A DNA stretch of 6,591 nucleotides from SHLQ01 sp047638715 (GTDB lineage: Bacteria; Actinomycetota; Acidimicrobiia; Acidimicrobiales; SHLQ01). The stretch is taken from positions 1 through 6,591 of the forward strand of contig JBLIMK010000130.1 of NCBI GenBank assembly GCA_047638715.1, read 5' to 3'. This document shows, in pieces, positions 1-5,688 of the stretch. Both the position numbers and the translations under genes were made by a program. Each line of letters opens with the position of its first letter. Positions within the stretch are counted from its first letter, which is position 1. A model generated the notes under the pieces. It made no database searches, was not told where the DNA came from, and saw only the letters and a list, made by a program, of their open reading frames with translations.

Positions 1-82
1 GATTGAGGAACCAAATCGCCGATCGTGACGTCAAAGGACCAAGTACTAGGGCGCTATCGACTTGGCGCCGACAACCCTGAAT
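1..82. other. Upstream leader of the DUF4349 gene, no gene seen
   Basis: No convincing coding sequence is visible in this short left edge. One rightward frame is open from position 3 to a stop at 78-80, but its composition (Arg/Gln/Thr-rich, no start context) does not look like the end of a real gene. An 8-bp perfect palindrome, TGACGTCA, lies at 26-33, about 65 bases before the likely start codon; it could be half of an operator or chance. I see no good -35/-10 pair; TACTAG at 44-49 is only a weak -10 candidate. Confidence 0.3.
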
Positions 83-88
83 GAGGAG
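83..88 (+). promoter_or_regulatory. Shine-Dalgarno of the DUF4349 gene, decides the start
   Basis: GAGGAG ends 7 bases before the ATG at 96, an ideal spacing. The alternative ATG at 81 overlaps this site and has nothing comparable upstream, so 96 is the better start. Confidence 0.8.
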
Positions 89-95
89 ATTTCCC

Positions 96-1613
96 ATGGC
101 GGATGCACCAGGAACACGGGTCGTACAGAGGCGAGCCCTTCACCGGTTAGTAGCGGTTTTCGCCGCGCTCGTTCTTCTTTTGGCCTCCTGCGGATTTGAT
201 GACGAATCCTCCGAGACAGCCGACTCCGCCGGGAACAGCGCGTCCTCGGATTCTGGCGATGCCGCCGCCCCTACGGCCGCGACCAGTGCGGCTGCCGATT
301 TCCAGGCTGACGACACAGATGACGGCGGTGATTCGCGATCTGTCACCCGTAGCGATGTGGTCGAGGACGCAGCAGCTGCGTCCGAGCCCACAGAATCCGC
401 GTCAGACGATCCGACAGCTGCCGAGGGCGAAGAAAACGCACTCGGGTCGACAGGGGCCACTCCGCCTCTCCGTACCGCAGCCCAGCGCGGCCGCGAGATC
501 ATCTACACCGCATCGGTGTCGGTCGGAGTCGACGACGTCGAGGAAGCCGGACGCCAAGCAGTACAGATCATCGCTGAAGTCGGTGGCTTTATCTCCAGCC
601 AAAACACCTCGGGCGGCGCCGAGCCTCGCTCGCAAATCACATTCAAGGTCGATCCAGAGAACTTCTCGGCAGCGATCGAACGACTTGCGGGCATCGGCGA
701 GCTTCGGAATCAGACCATCAGCACCGACGACGTCACCGAACGAGTCGTCGATCTCCAGAGCCGCATCGACGTAACGCAACTCGGCGTCGATCGCCTGCGC
801 GAGGCAATGGAGAACACCACGACGCTCACCGATTTCGCGGAGCTCGAAAACTTGCTACTCAGTCGAGAATCCGACCTGGAGGTCATGCGGGGAACTCTGC
901 GCACGCTCCGCGATCAGATCGACCTAGCAACGATCACACTCATACTCGAACAAGATCGGGTGACCAACGCAATCGCCCTGGGCATCACGGCGTACGAAGG
1001 CCAAGATCAGGGAACCTCGTGTCCTGGACGTCCGCTCGAAGAGATCGTGTTCGAACCAGGCGACGAAGCAACGTTGTGTTTCGTCATCAGGAACGATGGG
1101 GATCAGGCACTCACGAGCGTGACGATCACCGAGTCCGTCCTCGAAATCGAGGGCACCGACGATCTGATCCTCGTCCTCGGCACCCCAGAAGAGCTGAACC
1201 CGGGTCAGAGCGTCTTCTTCGCCAAACAAATGACCATCGAACGTGATCTCCCACTTCGCGGCGAAGCAACAGGCGTGCCCACCGACGCGATCACCGGCGA
1301 GGCTGCGAATCCAGCAGTGCGGACATCGACCAGTCCGGTGATCCGCGTGAACGAAGACGCCGTCGACACGGGCTTCGGCGATGGTTTCGGAGCCGCCGTC
1401 GGGCTGCTTGCAGGCCTTTGGCAGGCCGTGCGAATCCTGGTCGGCTTCGTTCTACCACTCCTGGTGCTTCTGCCAATCGTGTGGATCGCATGGATCGCGG
1501 TTCGCAAGATGAGCGACCGCCGCCGAGCGACAATCGACGAGGAACTGCAACCCACACAGCCACCTCGACCGCCACATACGTCTGTCGCTACCAAGTCGAA
1601 CGAAGACGACTAA
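96..1613 (+). CDS. DUF4349 domain lipoprotein with C-terminal membrane anchor
   Basis: This is a 505-residue envelope protein of unknown biochemical role. The N-terminus has arginines, a hydrophobic core and a lipobox ending in LLASC, so Cys32 (codon 189-191) is the expected lipidated residue. Residues about 33-130 are a low-complexity Ala/Ser/Asp/Glu-rich linker. Residues about 132-287 match DUF4349 (PF14257): they open with GREIIYTASVSV, contain VGGFISSQ and the VTERVVDLQSRI helix, and continue as a likely coiled coil before a closing strand, ITLILE. Residues about 309-421 look like a DUF11/CARDB-type beta-sandwich (FEPGDEATLCFVIRNDGD) with cysteines 309 and 328 that could form a disulfide. 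A transmembrane segment follows at about 447-469, then a basic cytoplasmic tail. Having both a lipid anchor and a C-terminal membrane helix would hold the middle as a loop outside the membrane. The family call is firm; any function would be a guess. It may head an operon with the PAP2 gene 54 bases downstream. Confidence 0.88.
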   Translation: MADAPGTRVVQRRALHRLVAVFAALVLLLASCGFDDESSETADSAGNSASSDSGDAAAPTAATSAAADFQADDTDDGGDSRSVTRSDVVEDAAAASEPTESASDDPTAAEGEENALGSTGATPPLRTAAQRGREIIYTASVSVGVDDVEEAGRQAVQIIAEVGGFISSQNTSGGAEPRSQITFKVDPENFSAAIERLAGIGELRNQTISTDDVTERVVDLQSRIDVTQLGVDRLREAMENTTTLTDFAELENLLLSRESDLEVMRGTLRTLRDQIDLATITLILEQDRVTNAIALGITAYEGQDQGTSCPGRPLEEIVFEPGDEATLCFVIRNDGDQALTSVTITESVLEIEGTDDLILVLGTPEELNPGQSVFFAKQMTIERDLPLRGEATGVPTDAITGEAANPAVRTSTSPVIRVNEDAVDTGFGDGFGAAVGLLAGLWQAVRILVGFVLPLLVLLPIVWIAWIAVRKMSDRRRATIDEELQPTQPPRPPHTSVATKSNEDD

Positions 1614-1658
1614 CGGATCTCGTTGCGAGGGCCGAACACCCAGCTCCCCTAGCGTGAT

Positions 1659-1663
1659 GGAGG
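1659..1663 (+). promoter_or_regulatory. Shine-Dalgarno of the PAP2 gene, decides the start
   Basis: GGAGG ends 4 bases before the ATG at 1668 but only 1 base before the in-frame GTG at 1665. The GTG is too close to be used, so ATG 1668 is preferred. Confidence 0.65.
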
Positions 1664-1667
1664 CGTG

Positions 1668-2210
1668 ATGAAACGAATTCGTGTGCCCAACACCTTCGAG
1701 CCGATCGATCAACTGATCGATGACGGGTGGAATGTTTTGCGAGGTAACGCCGCGGCCGACCGGTTGTTCTATGGCGCGTCCGAAGCCGCGAACTTCTCGA
1801 TTATCTGGCACGGCTTGGGAATCGTCCGCGCGATCGTTCTGCGCGACCCGAAGCAGGCGATGAGAACCAGCGCAGCACTCGGCATCGAGGCAGCGCTCGT
1901 CAATGGTCCGATCAAATCGATCTTCGAACGCGAGAGGCCCGATGTCGACGATCGCCCGATGAAACTCAGGAAACCCAAGACGTCGAGCTTTCCGTCAGGC
2001 CACGCGAGCGCGGCGGTCGTCGCAGCGTCATATCTCACTGCAGGAGCATCTCCGGCCGGCAAATTCGCGATTCGTACGCTCGCCGCGCTCGTTTCGACGA
2101 GTCGAATTCACGTCCAGATTCACCATGCGACCGACGTCGCAGCGGGTGCTGCAACAGGCTGGGCCCTCACGAAACTCATCAAACCAGCCCTGCGCAAGGT
2201 CCTCACCTAA
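1668..2210 (+). CDS. PAP2-family phosphatase (phosphatidic acid phosphatase type 2)
   Basis: This 180-residue protein belongs to the PAP2/lipid phosphate phosphatase family, which hydrolyses phosphomonoesters or pyrophosphates of membrane lipids. All three family motifs are intact: K83-x6-R90-P91 (KSIFERERP), P109-S-G-H112 (SFPSGHAS) and S145-R146-x5-H152-x3-D156 (SRIHVQIHHATD). H112 is the expected acid/base and H152, paired with D156, the nucleophile. The length suits the compact bacterial branch. Hydrophobic stretches around residues 65-80, 110-140 and 155-170 are only moderately apolar, so membrane insertion is likely but not obvious. The physiological substrate (phosphatidate, undecaprenyl or decaprenyl phosphates, or other polyprenyl lipids) cannot be told from sequence. 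It lies 54 bases after the DUF4349 gene and 25 before the aldolase gene, consistent with one transcript. Confidence 0.9.
   Translation: MKRIRVPNTFEPIDQLIDDGWNVLRGNAAADRLFYGASEAANFSIIWHGLGIVRAIVLRDPKQAMRTSAALGIEAALVNGPIKSIFERERPDVDDRPMKLRKPKTSSFPSGHASAAVVAASYLTAGASPAGKFAIRTLAALVSTSRIHVQIHHATDVAAGAATGWALTKLIKPALRKVLT
1704..1721. repeat. Perfect 8-bp inverted repeat in the PAP2 5' coding region
   Basis: ATCGATCA and TGATCGAT are exact reverse complements separated by two bases (AC), starting 36 bases into the PAP2 gene and encoding IDQLID. It could form a small hairpin or be a dyad for a DNA-binding protein, but GATC-type words are unusually common across this window, which raises the chance of coincidence. 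Confidence 0.4.
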
Positions 2211-2235
2211 CCCACAGCTCTGGCAGACTCTCCGA

Positions 2236-2952
2236 ATGTCGACAGAACTCGAAATCGAACGCATGAAGCGAAAGCGTGAAGTCGCGTTGGGATACCGCAT
2301 CTTCGCGAGTCTTCGATGGGGTGATTTGGGCGACGGACACATCACCGCTCGCGATCCCGAATTCACTGACCACATGTGGCTTCTTCGCTACTCGTGCGGC
2401 TTCGAACGGGCCACGGTCGACGAACTCGTGCTCGTGCGTCCCGATGGCACGACCGCTGATGGAACCGAGATCAACCTCACCGCCTACAACATCCATCATC
2501 CAATCCACGAGGCCCGACCAGATGTCGTCGGCGCCGCCCATATTCACACGCCGTGGGGCACCCCGTTCAGTGCAACTGGCCGCCCGATCGAACCAGTAAC
2601 CCAGGAAGCCTGCACGTTCCACGACCGATGGGCATTCTTCGACGACGAAGAGGTCCAGATCCTCAACCGCAACGGCGGCGAACGGATCGCCGAGGCGTTG
2701 GGCGACAAGCAGGTCGCCATCTTGCGAAGCCACGGGCTGATTACGACGGGGTCGTCGGTCGCAGAGACGATCGCAGCGTTCGTCACGCTCGAACGAGTGA
2801 CCGAAGCGCTGATGAAGACGTCGGGCTGCTCCCCAATATCTGATACGGCAGCCAAAATCGCACGAGATGACCTCGTGAAGGGGCGCTCGCTCGAACTCGC
2901 GTTCCAATTTCTCGTCTCTCGCCACGTCGGAGACCCCTCGGTAGTCGGCTAG
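2236..2952 (+). CDS. Class II aldolase/adducin-family protein
   Basis: The 238-residue protein covers one class II aldolase/adducin N-terminal domain (PF00596). Conserved landmarks run in order: GDLGDGHITARDP near residue 31 onward, ELVLVRPDG, HHPIHEARPDVVGAAHIH, EGxRIA-like GGERIAEALG, and ILRSHGLITTG. H102, H104 and H166 match the three zinc-binding histidines of fuculose/ribulose-phosphate aldolases. Counting back 19 residues from H102, the position of catalytic Glu73 of E. coli FucA is Ala83, so classic retro-aldol chemistry is doubtful; adducin-like bacterial members with this TAYNIH-type sequence are common and mostly uncharacterised. The start at 2236 is chosen because homology begins soon after, while the open frame back to 2125 overlaps the PAP2 gene and reads as out-of-frame sequence. 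There is no strong Shine-Dalgarno, so translation may depend on the PAP2 gene 25 bases upstream. Confidence 0.85.
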   Translation: MSTELEIERMKRKREVALGYRIFASLRWGDLGDGHITARDPEFTDHMWLLRYSCGFERATVDELVLVRPDGTTADGTEINLTAYNIHHPIHEARPDVVGAAHIHTPWGTPFSATGRPIEPVTQEACTFHDRWAFFDDEEVQILNRNGGERIAEALGDKQVAILRSHGLITTGSSVAETIAAFVTLERVTEALMKTSGCSPISDTAAKIARDDLVKGRSLELAFQFLVSRHVGDPSVVG

Positions 2953-3181
2953 ATACGAACGAAGATGTCAGACCCCGTTGACAACGTGTTCACATGACGG
3001 ACACAGGTAAGACACGAGATCGGGTTCGCCAACACCGTCGACGATCGACTCGAGGATGCCCGCGACCGAGTCACGGCGTCGGCTGAAGACTCGTATCAAG
3101 CCTCGGTCTTGCCCGTGCAGCCGCAGGCCGCGTTGCTGATATCGGTGCAGCGAAAATTCGCGGAGCCCGAAAGAGTCTTCG
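2953..3181. other. Convergent spacer with no confident gene
   Basis: This 229-base stretch lies between the aldolase stop and the end of the small leftward gene. Frames are open on both strands but none has a good start plus ribosome site. The most protein-like is leftward, ending at 2968 with YLCPSCEHVVNGV and GC-biased third positions; upstream it overlaps the small gene in another frame and its only bounding start is a TTG at 3273. A rightward frame through 3000-3291 has only a TTG start at 3109 and becomes Arg-rich. GACTCG at 3047-3052 pairs with CGAGTC at 3067-3072 around a 14-base loop, but with no T-run it is not a convincing terminator. Confidence 0.4.
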
Positions 3182-3373
3182 TCAGGCGATTGGCGCCGGA
3201 ATCGGCGCTTCGATCGCAGCGACGAGAGGCACTGCGGCGAGGATCGACCGGACGTCGAGGAGCAGGTCTGCAACCTCGTTCGTGGTCATGAGCTCACGCG
3301 ACATTGTCAGACCCAACCCCGAGTCGATCAGGGCAAGGGCTTCGGCGATGTTGACTTCTATTGTTTCGGTCAT
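3182..3373 (-). CDS. Small hypothetical protein, 63 residues
   Basis: I do not recognise this family. The predicted product begins MTETIEVNIAEALALIDSG, continues as a likely helical stretch through SRELMTTNEVADLLLDVRSIL (split here by residues about 25-45), and ends in an Ala/Pro-rich tail, AAIEAPIPAPIA. There are no cysteines, no clear membrane helix and no signal peptide. Support for coding comes from GC-rich third positions, a balanced amino-acid composition and an AAGGG Shine-Dalgarno 8 bases before the ATG at 3373; an in-frame GTG at 3382 is also possible but would overlap that site. It is divergent from the SDR/glycosylase pair and may share its control region. An antitoxin-like or small regulatory protein is conceivable but unsupported. 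Confidence 0.55.
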   Translation of the reverse strand: MTETIEVNIAEALALIDSGLGLTMSRELMTTNEVADLLLDVRSILAAVPLVAAIEAPIPAPIA

Positions 3374-3381
3374 CTCGGTCA

Positions 3382-3386
3382 CCCTT
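3382..3386 (-). promoter_or_regulatory. Shine-Dalgarno of the small leftward gene
   Basis: Read on the minus strand this is AAGGG, 8 bases before the ATG at 3373. It favours 3373 over the GTG at 3382, which overlaps it. Confidence 0.55.
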
Positions 3387-3530
3387 CGTGGCGTTTCGTC
3401 TATATGGATGCAACCGATGATCGACCGACCGCATTCCCTAACCCCATCGTAGCCGCGCTGACTACATGCCGAACAGCGCGAACGTGGTTTGTTCGACTCA
3501 ATCGTTTAAGAATGTGGTAGCCAAGCCCAC
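3387..3530. promoter_or_regulatory. Divergent control region between the small gene and the SDR
   Basis: Promoters for both directions should lie here. No hexamer pair fits well: TATAGA (minus strand, 3399-3404) and the TTTAAGAAT stretch near 3505-3513 (plus strand) are possible -10 elements without clear -35 partners. The region contains a cluster of CGAAC/GTTCG half-sites at 3470-3495. Confidence 0.4.
3470..3495. promoter_or_regulatory. Possible operator: CGAAC/GTTCG half-site cluster
   Basis: CGAAC occurs at 3470-3474 and 3479-3483, and its reverse complement GTTCG at 3491-3495. The outer pair extends to a 6-bp exact inverted repeat, CGAACA with TGTTCG, around 14 bases; the inner pair has a 7-base spacer. 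Half-sites resemble actinobacterial LexA boxes (CGAAC-N4-GTTCG), but the spacing is wrong for that protein. It sits about 50 bases before the SDR start, where an operator would be expected. Confidence 0.25.
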
Positions 3531-3536
3531 GAGGAG
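3531..3536 (+). promoter_or_regulatory. Shine-Dalgarno of the SDR gene
   Basis: GAGGAG lies 5 bases before the ATG at 3542 and supports that start. Confidence 0.7.
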
Positions 3537-3541
3537 CTGAA

Positions 3542-4312
3542 ATGCACGTAGCAGACAAGGTGTGCGTCGTCACCGGAGCCGCTGCGGGTATTGGGCGTGC
3601 CCTCGCCGAGCGTTTCGTCGCGGAAGGGGCGTCGGCCGTCGTCATCGCCGATATCGCATCGACGCTCGAACAGACGGCTACCGAGATCGGAGCGATTGCG
3701 ATCCGGTCCGATGTATCGAGCGAGGAGAGCATCAAAGCACTCATCGACGAAACCGAGGAACGTTTCGGCCCGATCGAACTCTTCGTCGCGAACGCAGGAA
3801 TCGGCGGATTTCCGGGTGGCGTAGAGGTCCCCGATGACGAGTGGCAACGCGTCTGGGACATCAATGTGATGCACCACATATGGGCAGCTCGCCACATGGT
3901 TCCGCGGTGGCAGGAGCGAGGCGGGGGTTATCTACTCACGACTGCATCTGCCGCTGGCCTGCTCTCGAATCTGGGGACCGCTCCGTACACGGTGACCAAA
4001 CACGCTGCAGTTGCCTTGGCCGAGTGGCTCTCGATAACCCACGCCGACGACAATATTCGGGTCTCGGTGCTCTGTCCTCAAGGGGTAAGAACAGCGATGA
4101 CCGAAGGCGACGATCCAGCCATCACGAACGTGGTTGCGCAGGGTCTCGTCGAACCGAGCGACGTCGCAGATTCCGTCGTCGCTGGGCTAGCCGCCGAGTC
4201 ATTCCACATCCTGCCCCATCCAAAGGTCGCCGAGTACGTCAAACACAAGGGCGCCGACATCGAGAGCTGGCTGCGGGCTATGCGCAAGCTTCAGCAGAAG
4301 TTCTTCGGCTGA
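3542..4312 (+). CDS. Short-chain dehydrogenase/reductase (SDR), NAD-type
   Basis: This 256-residue protein is a classical SDR, a cytosolic oxidoreductase acting on an alcohol/ketone pair with a nicotinamide cofactor. The Rossmann motif TGAAAGIG is at residues 11-18, and Asp37 at the end of the second strand (VVIADI) predicts NAD(H) over NADP(H). D57-V58 contacts adenine in the family, NAG is at 84-86, and the catalytic tetrad is N108, S136, Y149 and K153 (YTVTK). Length is normal for classical SDRs. The C-terminus (FHILPHPKVAEYVKHKGAD, then a basic helix) resembles a mycobacterial/actinobacterial SDR group often annotated only as SDR family oxidoreductase, so the substrate is unknown. It opens a likely two-gene operon with the DNA glycosylase 9 bases downstream and is divergent from the small unknown gene. 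Confidence 0.93.
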   Translation: MHVADKVCVVTGAAAGIGRALAERFVAEGASAVVIADIASTLEQTATEIGAIAIRSDVSSEESIKALIDETEERFGPIELFVANAGIGGFPGGVEVPDDEWQRVWDINVMHHIWAARHMVPRWQERGGGYLLTTASAAGLLSNLGTAPYTVTKHAAVALAEWLSITHADDNIRVSVLCPQGVRTAMTEGDDPAITNVVAQGLVEPSDVADSVVAGLAAESFHILPHPKVAEYVKHKGADIESWLRAMRKLQQKFFG

Positions 4313-4314
4313 GG
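4311..4314 (+). promoter_or_regulatory. Glycosylase Shine-Dalgarno overlapping the SDR stop
   Basis: GAGG begins inside the SDR TGA stop (4310-4312) and ends 7 bases before the ATG at 4322. This arrangement suggests translational coupling of the two genes. Confidence 0.5.
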
Positions 4315-4321
4315 CCGGACG

Positions 4322-4966
4322 ATGTCGCGCTTCGTCCCCCAACGTCTGGCGTCGCTTCATCGCCGCACGCCGGTGGGCGAGACAGTCGCCCTGGATCGCC
4401 CGGTTACCTACGACGATCAACGATGGGCTGACGTGCTCTGTGGAGCCGGCTTCAACTCGACGGGCGAACGTTTGTGGACCTTGGCCGACTCGGTCGCCCC
4501 GAGAATGCAGCTGCTGATTTGCGGCTTGAATCCGTCCCCAGCATCAGCCGACGACGCCGTGGCCTTTGCCCGGCCGGGCAACCGATTCTGGCCAGCGATG
4601 CTCGCCGCGGACCTTGCCATCGACGATCGGGACCCGACCGCGCTTCTTCGCGACCGCAAGATCGGCATGACCGACATCGTGAAACGAACCACCAGACGCG
4701 CCGACGAGCTCGCCGCGCACGAGTTCGTCGACGGCGTTGCGCGCGTCGAACGATTGGCAACGTGGTTGGCGCCGGAGGCCCTGTGCTTCGTCGGCCTGGC
4801 CGGATGGCGAGCAGCGATCGACAAACGAGCAAAGCCAGGGTGGCAAGAGCGGCTCATCGGTGGCAGGCCAGCCTACGTGATGCCCTCCACGAGTGGCCTC
4901 AACGCCAGCGCCCAGCTACCCGATCTAACGGAGCACCTGCGCATCGCGTCGAACCCTCAAGGCTGA
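4322..4966 (+). CDS. mug: TDG/Mug-family uracil (thymine) DNA glycosylase
   Basis: The 214-residue product belongs to uracil-DNA glycosylase family 2 (TDG/Mug), base-excision repair enzymes that remove uracil or thymine from G mismatches and some damaged pyrimidines. Motif 1, LLICGLNPSPAS, places the conserved Asn at residue 70 (the water-activating Asn of Mug and TDG), followed by the family hallmark PGNRFW at 85-90. IGMTDIVKRTT near 114-124 and CFVGLAGWRA near 155-164 are also family blocks. Motif 2 is MPSTSGLNA at 187-195, in the substrate/intercalation loop region. From memory, MPSTS and the KRTT block are closer to human TDG (MPSSS, ERTT) than to E. coli Mug (NPSGL). Residues 1-60 precede the core and contain Trp35, Cys40 and Trp52; their role is unclear. 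It is probably co-translated with the SDR, and its stop lies 24 bases from that of the convergent HD gene. Confidence 0.9.
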   Translation: MSRFVPQRLASLHRRTPVGETVALDRPVTYDDQRWADVLCGAGFNSTGERLWTLADSVAPRMQLLICGLNPSPASADDAVAFARPGNRFWPAMLAADLAIDDRDPTALLRDRKIGMTDIVKRTTRRADELAAHEFVDGVARVERLATWLAPEALCFVGLAGWRAAIDKRAKPGWQERLIGGRPAYVMPSTSGLNASAQLPDLTEHLRIASNPQG

Positions 4967-4990
4967 AACCCGTCGATATTTACAGATATA

Positions 4991-5659
4991 TCAGTGCCTC
5001 AGTGTTTCGAGTTCTCGCGCAAGGTTGGAACGTGCCGCCTTCTCAAACCGGATCTGGCCGGGCTCGCTAAAGAACAGCACGTCACGCGCTGAGAATGACT
5101 CGAGCACCGCTGCCCGGCCTTTGCGAAACACGTCGTCTGGCAGGTGTTCGTACTCGACGCGAATGTTGAGGGCGTACTGGTCGTACACGATCGGAGCACT
5201 CCCGAGAATCGCCAGGTCAGCGTCGAGAAACTCGGCGCATCCAGGGGTTTGATCGAGTTGATGACCAGCGGTCGCTCGAGTTAACGCGGCGCAATCCGCC
5301 ACGAGTCTTGCTCCTACTCCAGCTTCGAGGAGATGTTCCTCAGCCCACACAGCGCTGGCCTCCTCGTCGGCATATCCCGCGGCTGTCGGGTCATAGACGA
5401 CATCGTGGGCAAACGCCGCCAGCTGTTGGGCAACCGTGGGATCAGGAGCAATTTCGCCCAGAACTGCCAGCACCGCCAGGACGTGCGACTTCCCGTGATA
5501 GCGGCGAATCGGCTCGGAATACGCTGCGGCCAAATCCTTGCCGAGACGCCTCCATTGGGCAGTATCCGCGCCGGATATTCTCGCTCCCAACGTCCCCCAC
5601 GCGGTCTCCAGATCTATCGTCTCCCCGTCTGTCGTTTCGTAGATCAACTTGCTGCCCAT
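4991..5659 (-). CDS. HD-domain metal-dependent phosphohydrolase (COG4339-like)
   Basis: This 222-residue cytosolic protein resembles the predicted metal-dependent HD phosphohydrolases of COG4339, whose substrates are mostly unknown. Metal-binding landmarks are visible: RRYHGKSH (first family His at 59), FAHDVVYDP (the HD pair H85-D86), the acidic DEEAS block at 98-102, and FLDADLAILG (likely distal ligand D148). The C-terminal half, IRVEYEHLPDDVFRKGRAAVL and a final ARSNLAREL helix, is also typical of the group (the first quoted stretch is residues about 168-188). The reading frame stays open upstream to 5848, but that part overlaps the amidase gene and looks like an out-of-frame translation, so the Met at 5659 is chosen. 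Only a weak GAG precedes it. It follows the amidase by 29 bases and is probably its operon partner. Confidence 0.85.
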   Translation of the reverse strand: MGSKLIYETTDGETIDLETAWGTLGARISGADTAQWRRLGKDLAAAYSEPIRRYHGKSHVLAVLAVLGEIAPDPTVAQQLAAFAHDVVYDPTAAGYADEEASAVWAEEHLLEAGVGARLVADCAALTRATAGHQLDQTPGCAEFLDADLAILGSAPIVYDQYALNIRVEYEHLPDDVFRKGRAAVLESFSARDVLFFSEPGQIRFEKAARSNLARELETLRH

Positions 5660-5688
5660 CTCGTTGCAGGTTCGTATCTCACTCGGGA

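Noticed and set aside
81..95. ATG at 81 as start of the DUF4349 protein
   Set aside because: It overlaps the GAGGAG ribosome site that serves the ATG at 96 and adds only five residues before a normal lipoprotein signal.
2125..2235. 37-residue N-terminal extension of the aldolase
   Set aside because: It overlaps the PAP2 C-terminal coding region, including its catalytic motif 3, and reads as shadow sequence; family homology begins after 2236.
2203..2925. Long minus-strand open frame opposite the aldolase
   Set aside because: It is a shadow of a well-supported gene; such antisense frames are common in GC-rich DNA and this one has no recognisable motif.
3193..3208. Hairpin GCGCCG/CGGCGC with a 4-base loop as a terminator
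   Set aside because: It lies within the coding end of the small gene (Ala-Pro repeats explain it) and no T-run follows on either strand.
3470..3495. A true LexA/SOS box
   Set aside because: The half-sites match but the spacers (7 or 15 bases) do not fit the 4-base spacing of the actinobacterial box; kept only as a low-confidence operator.
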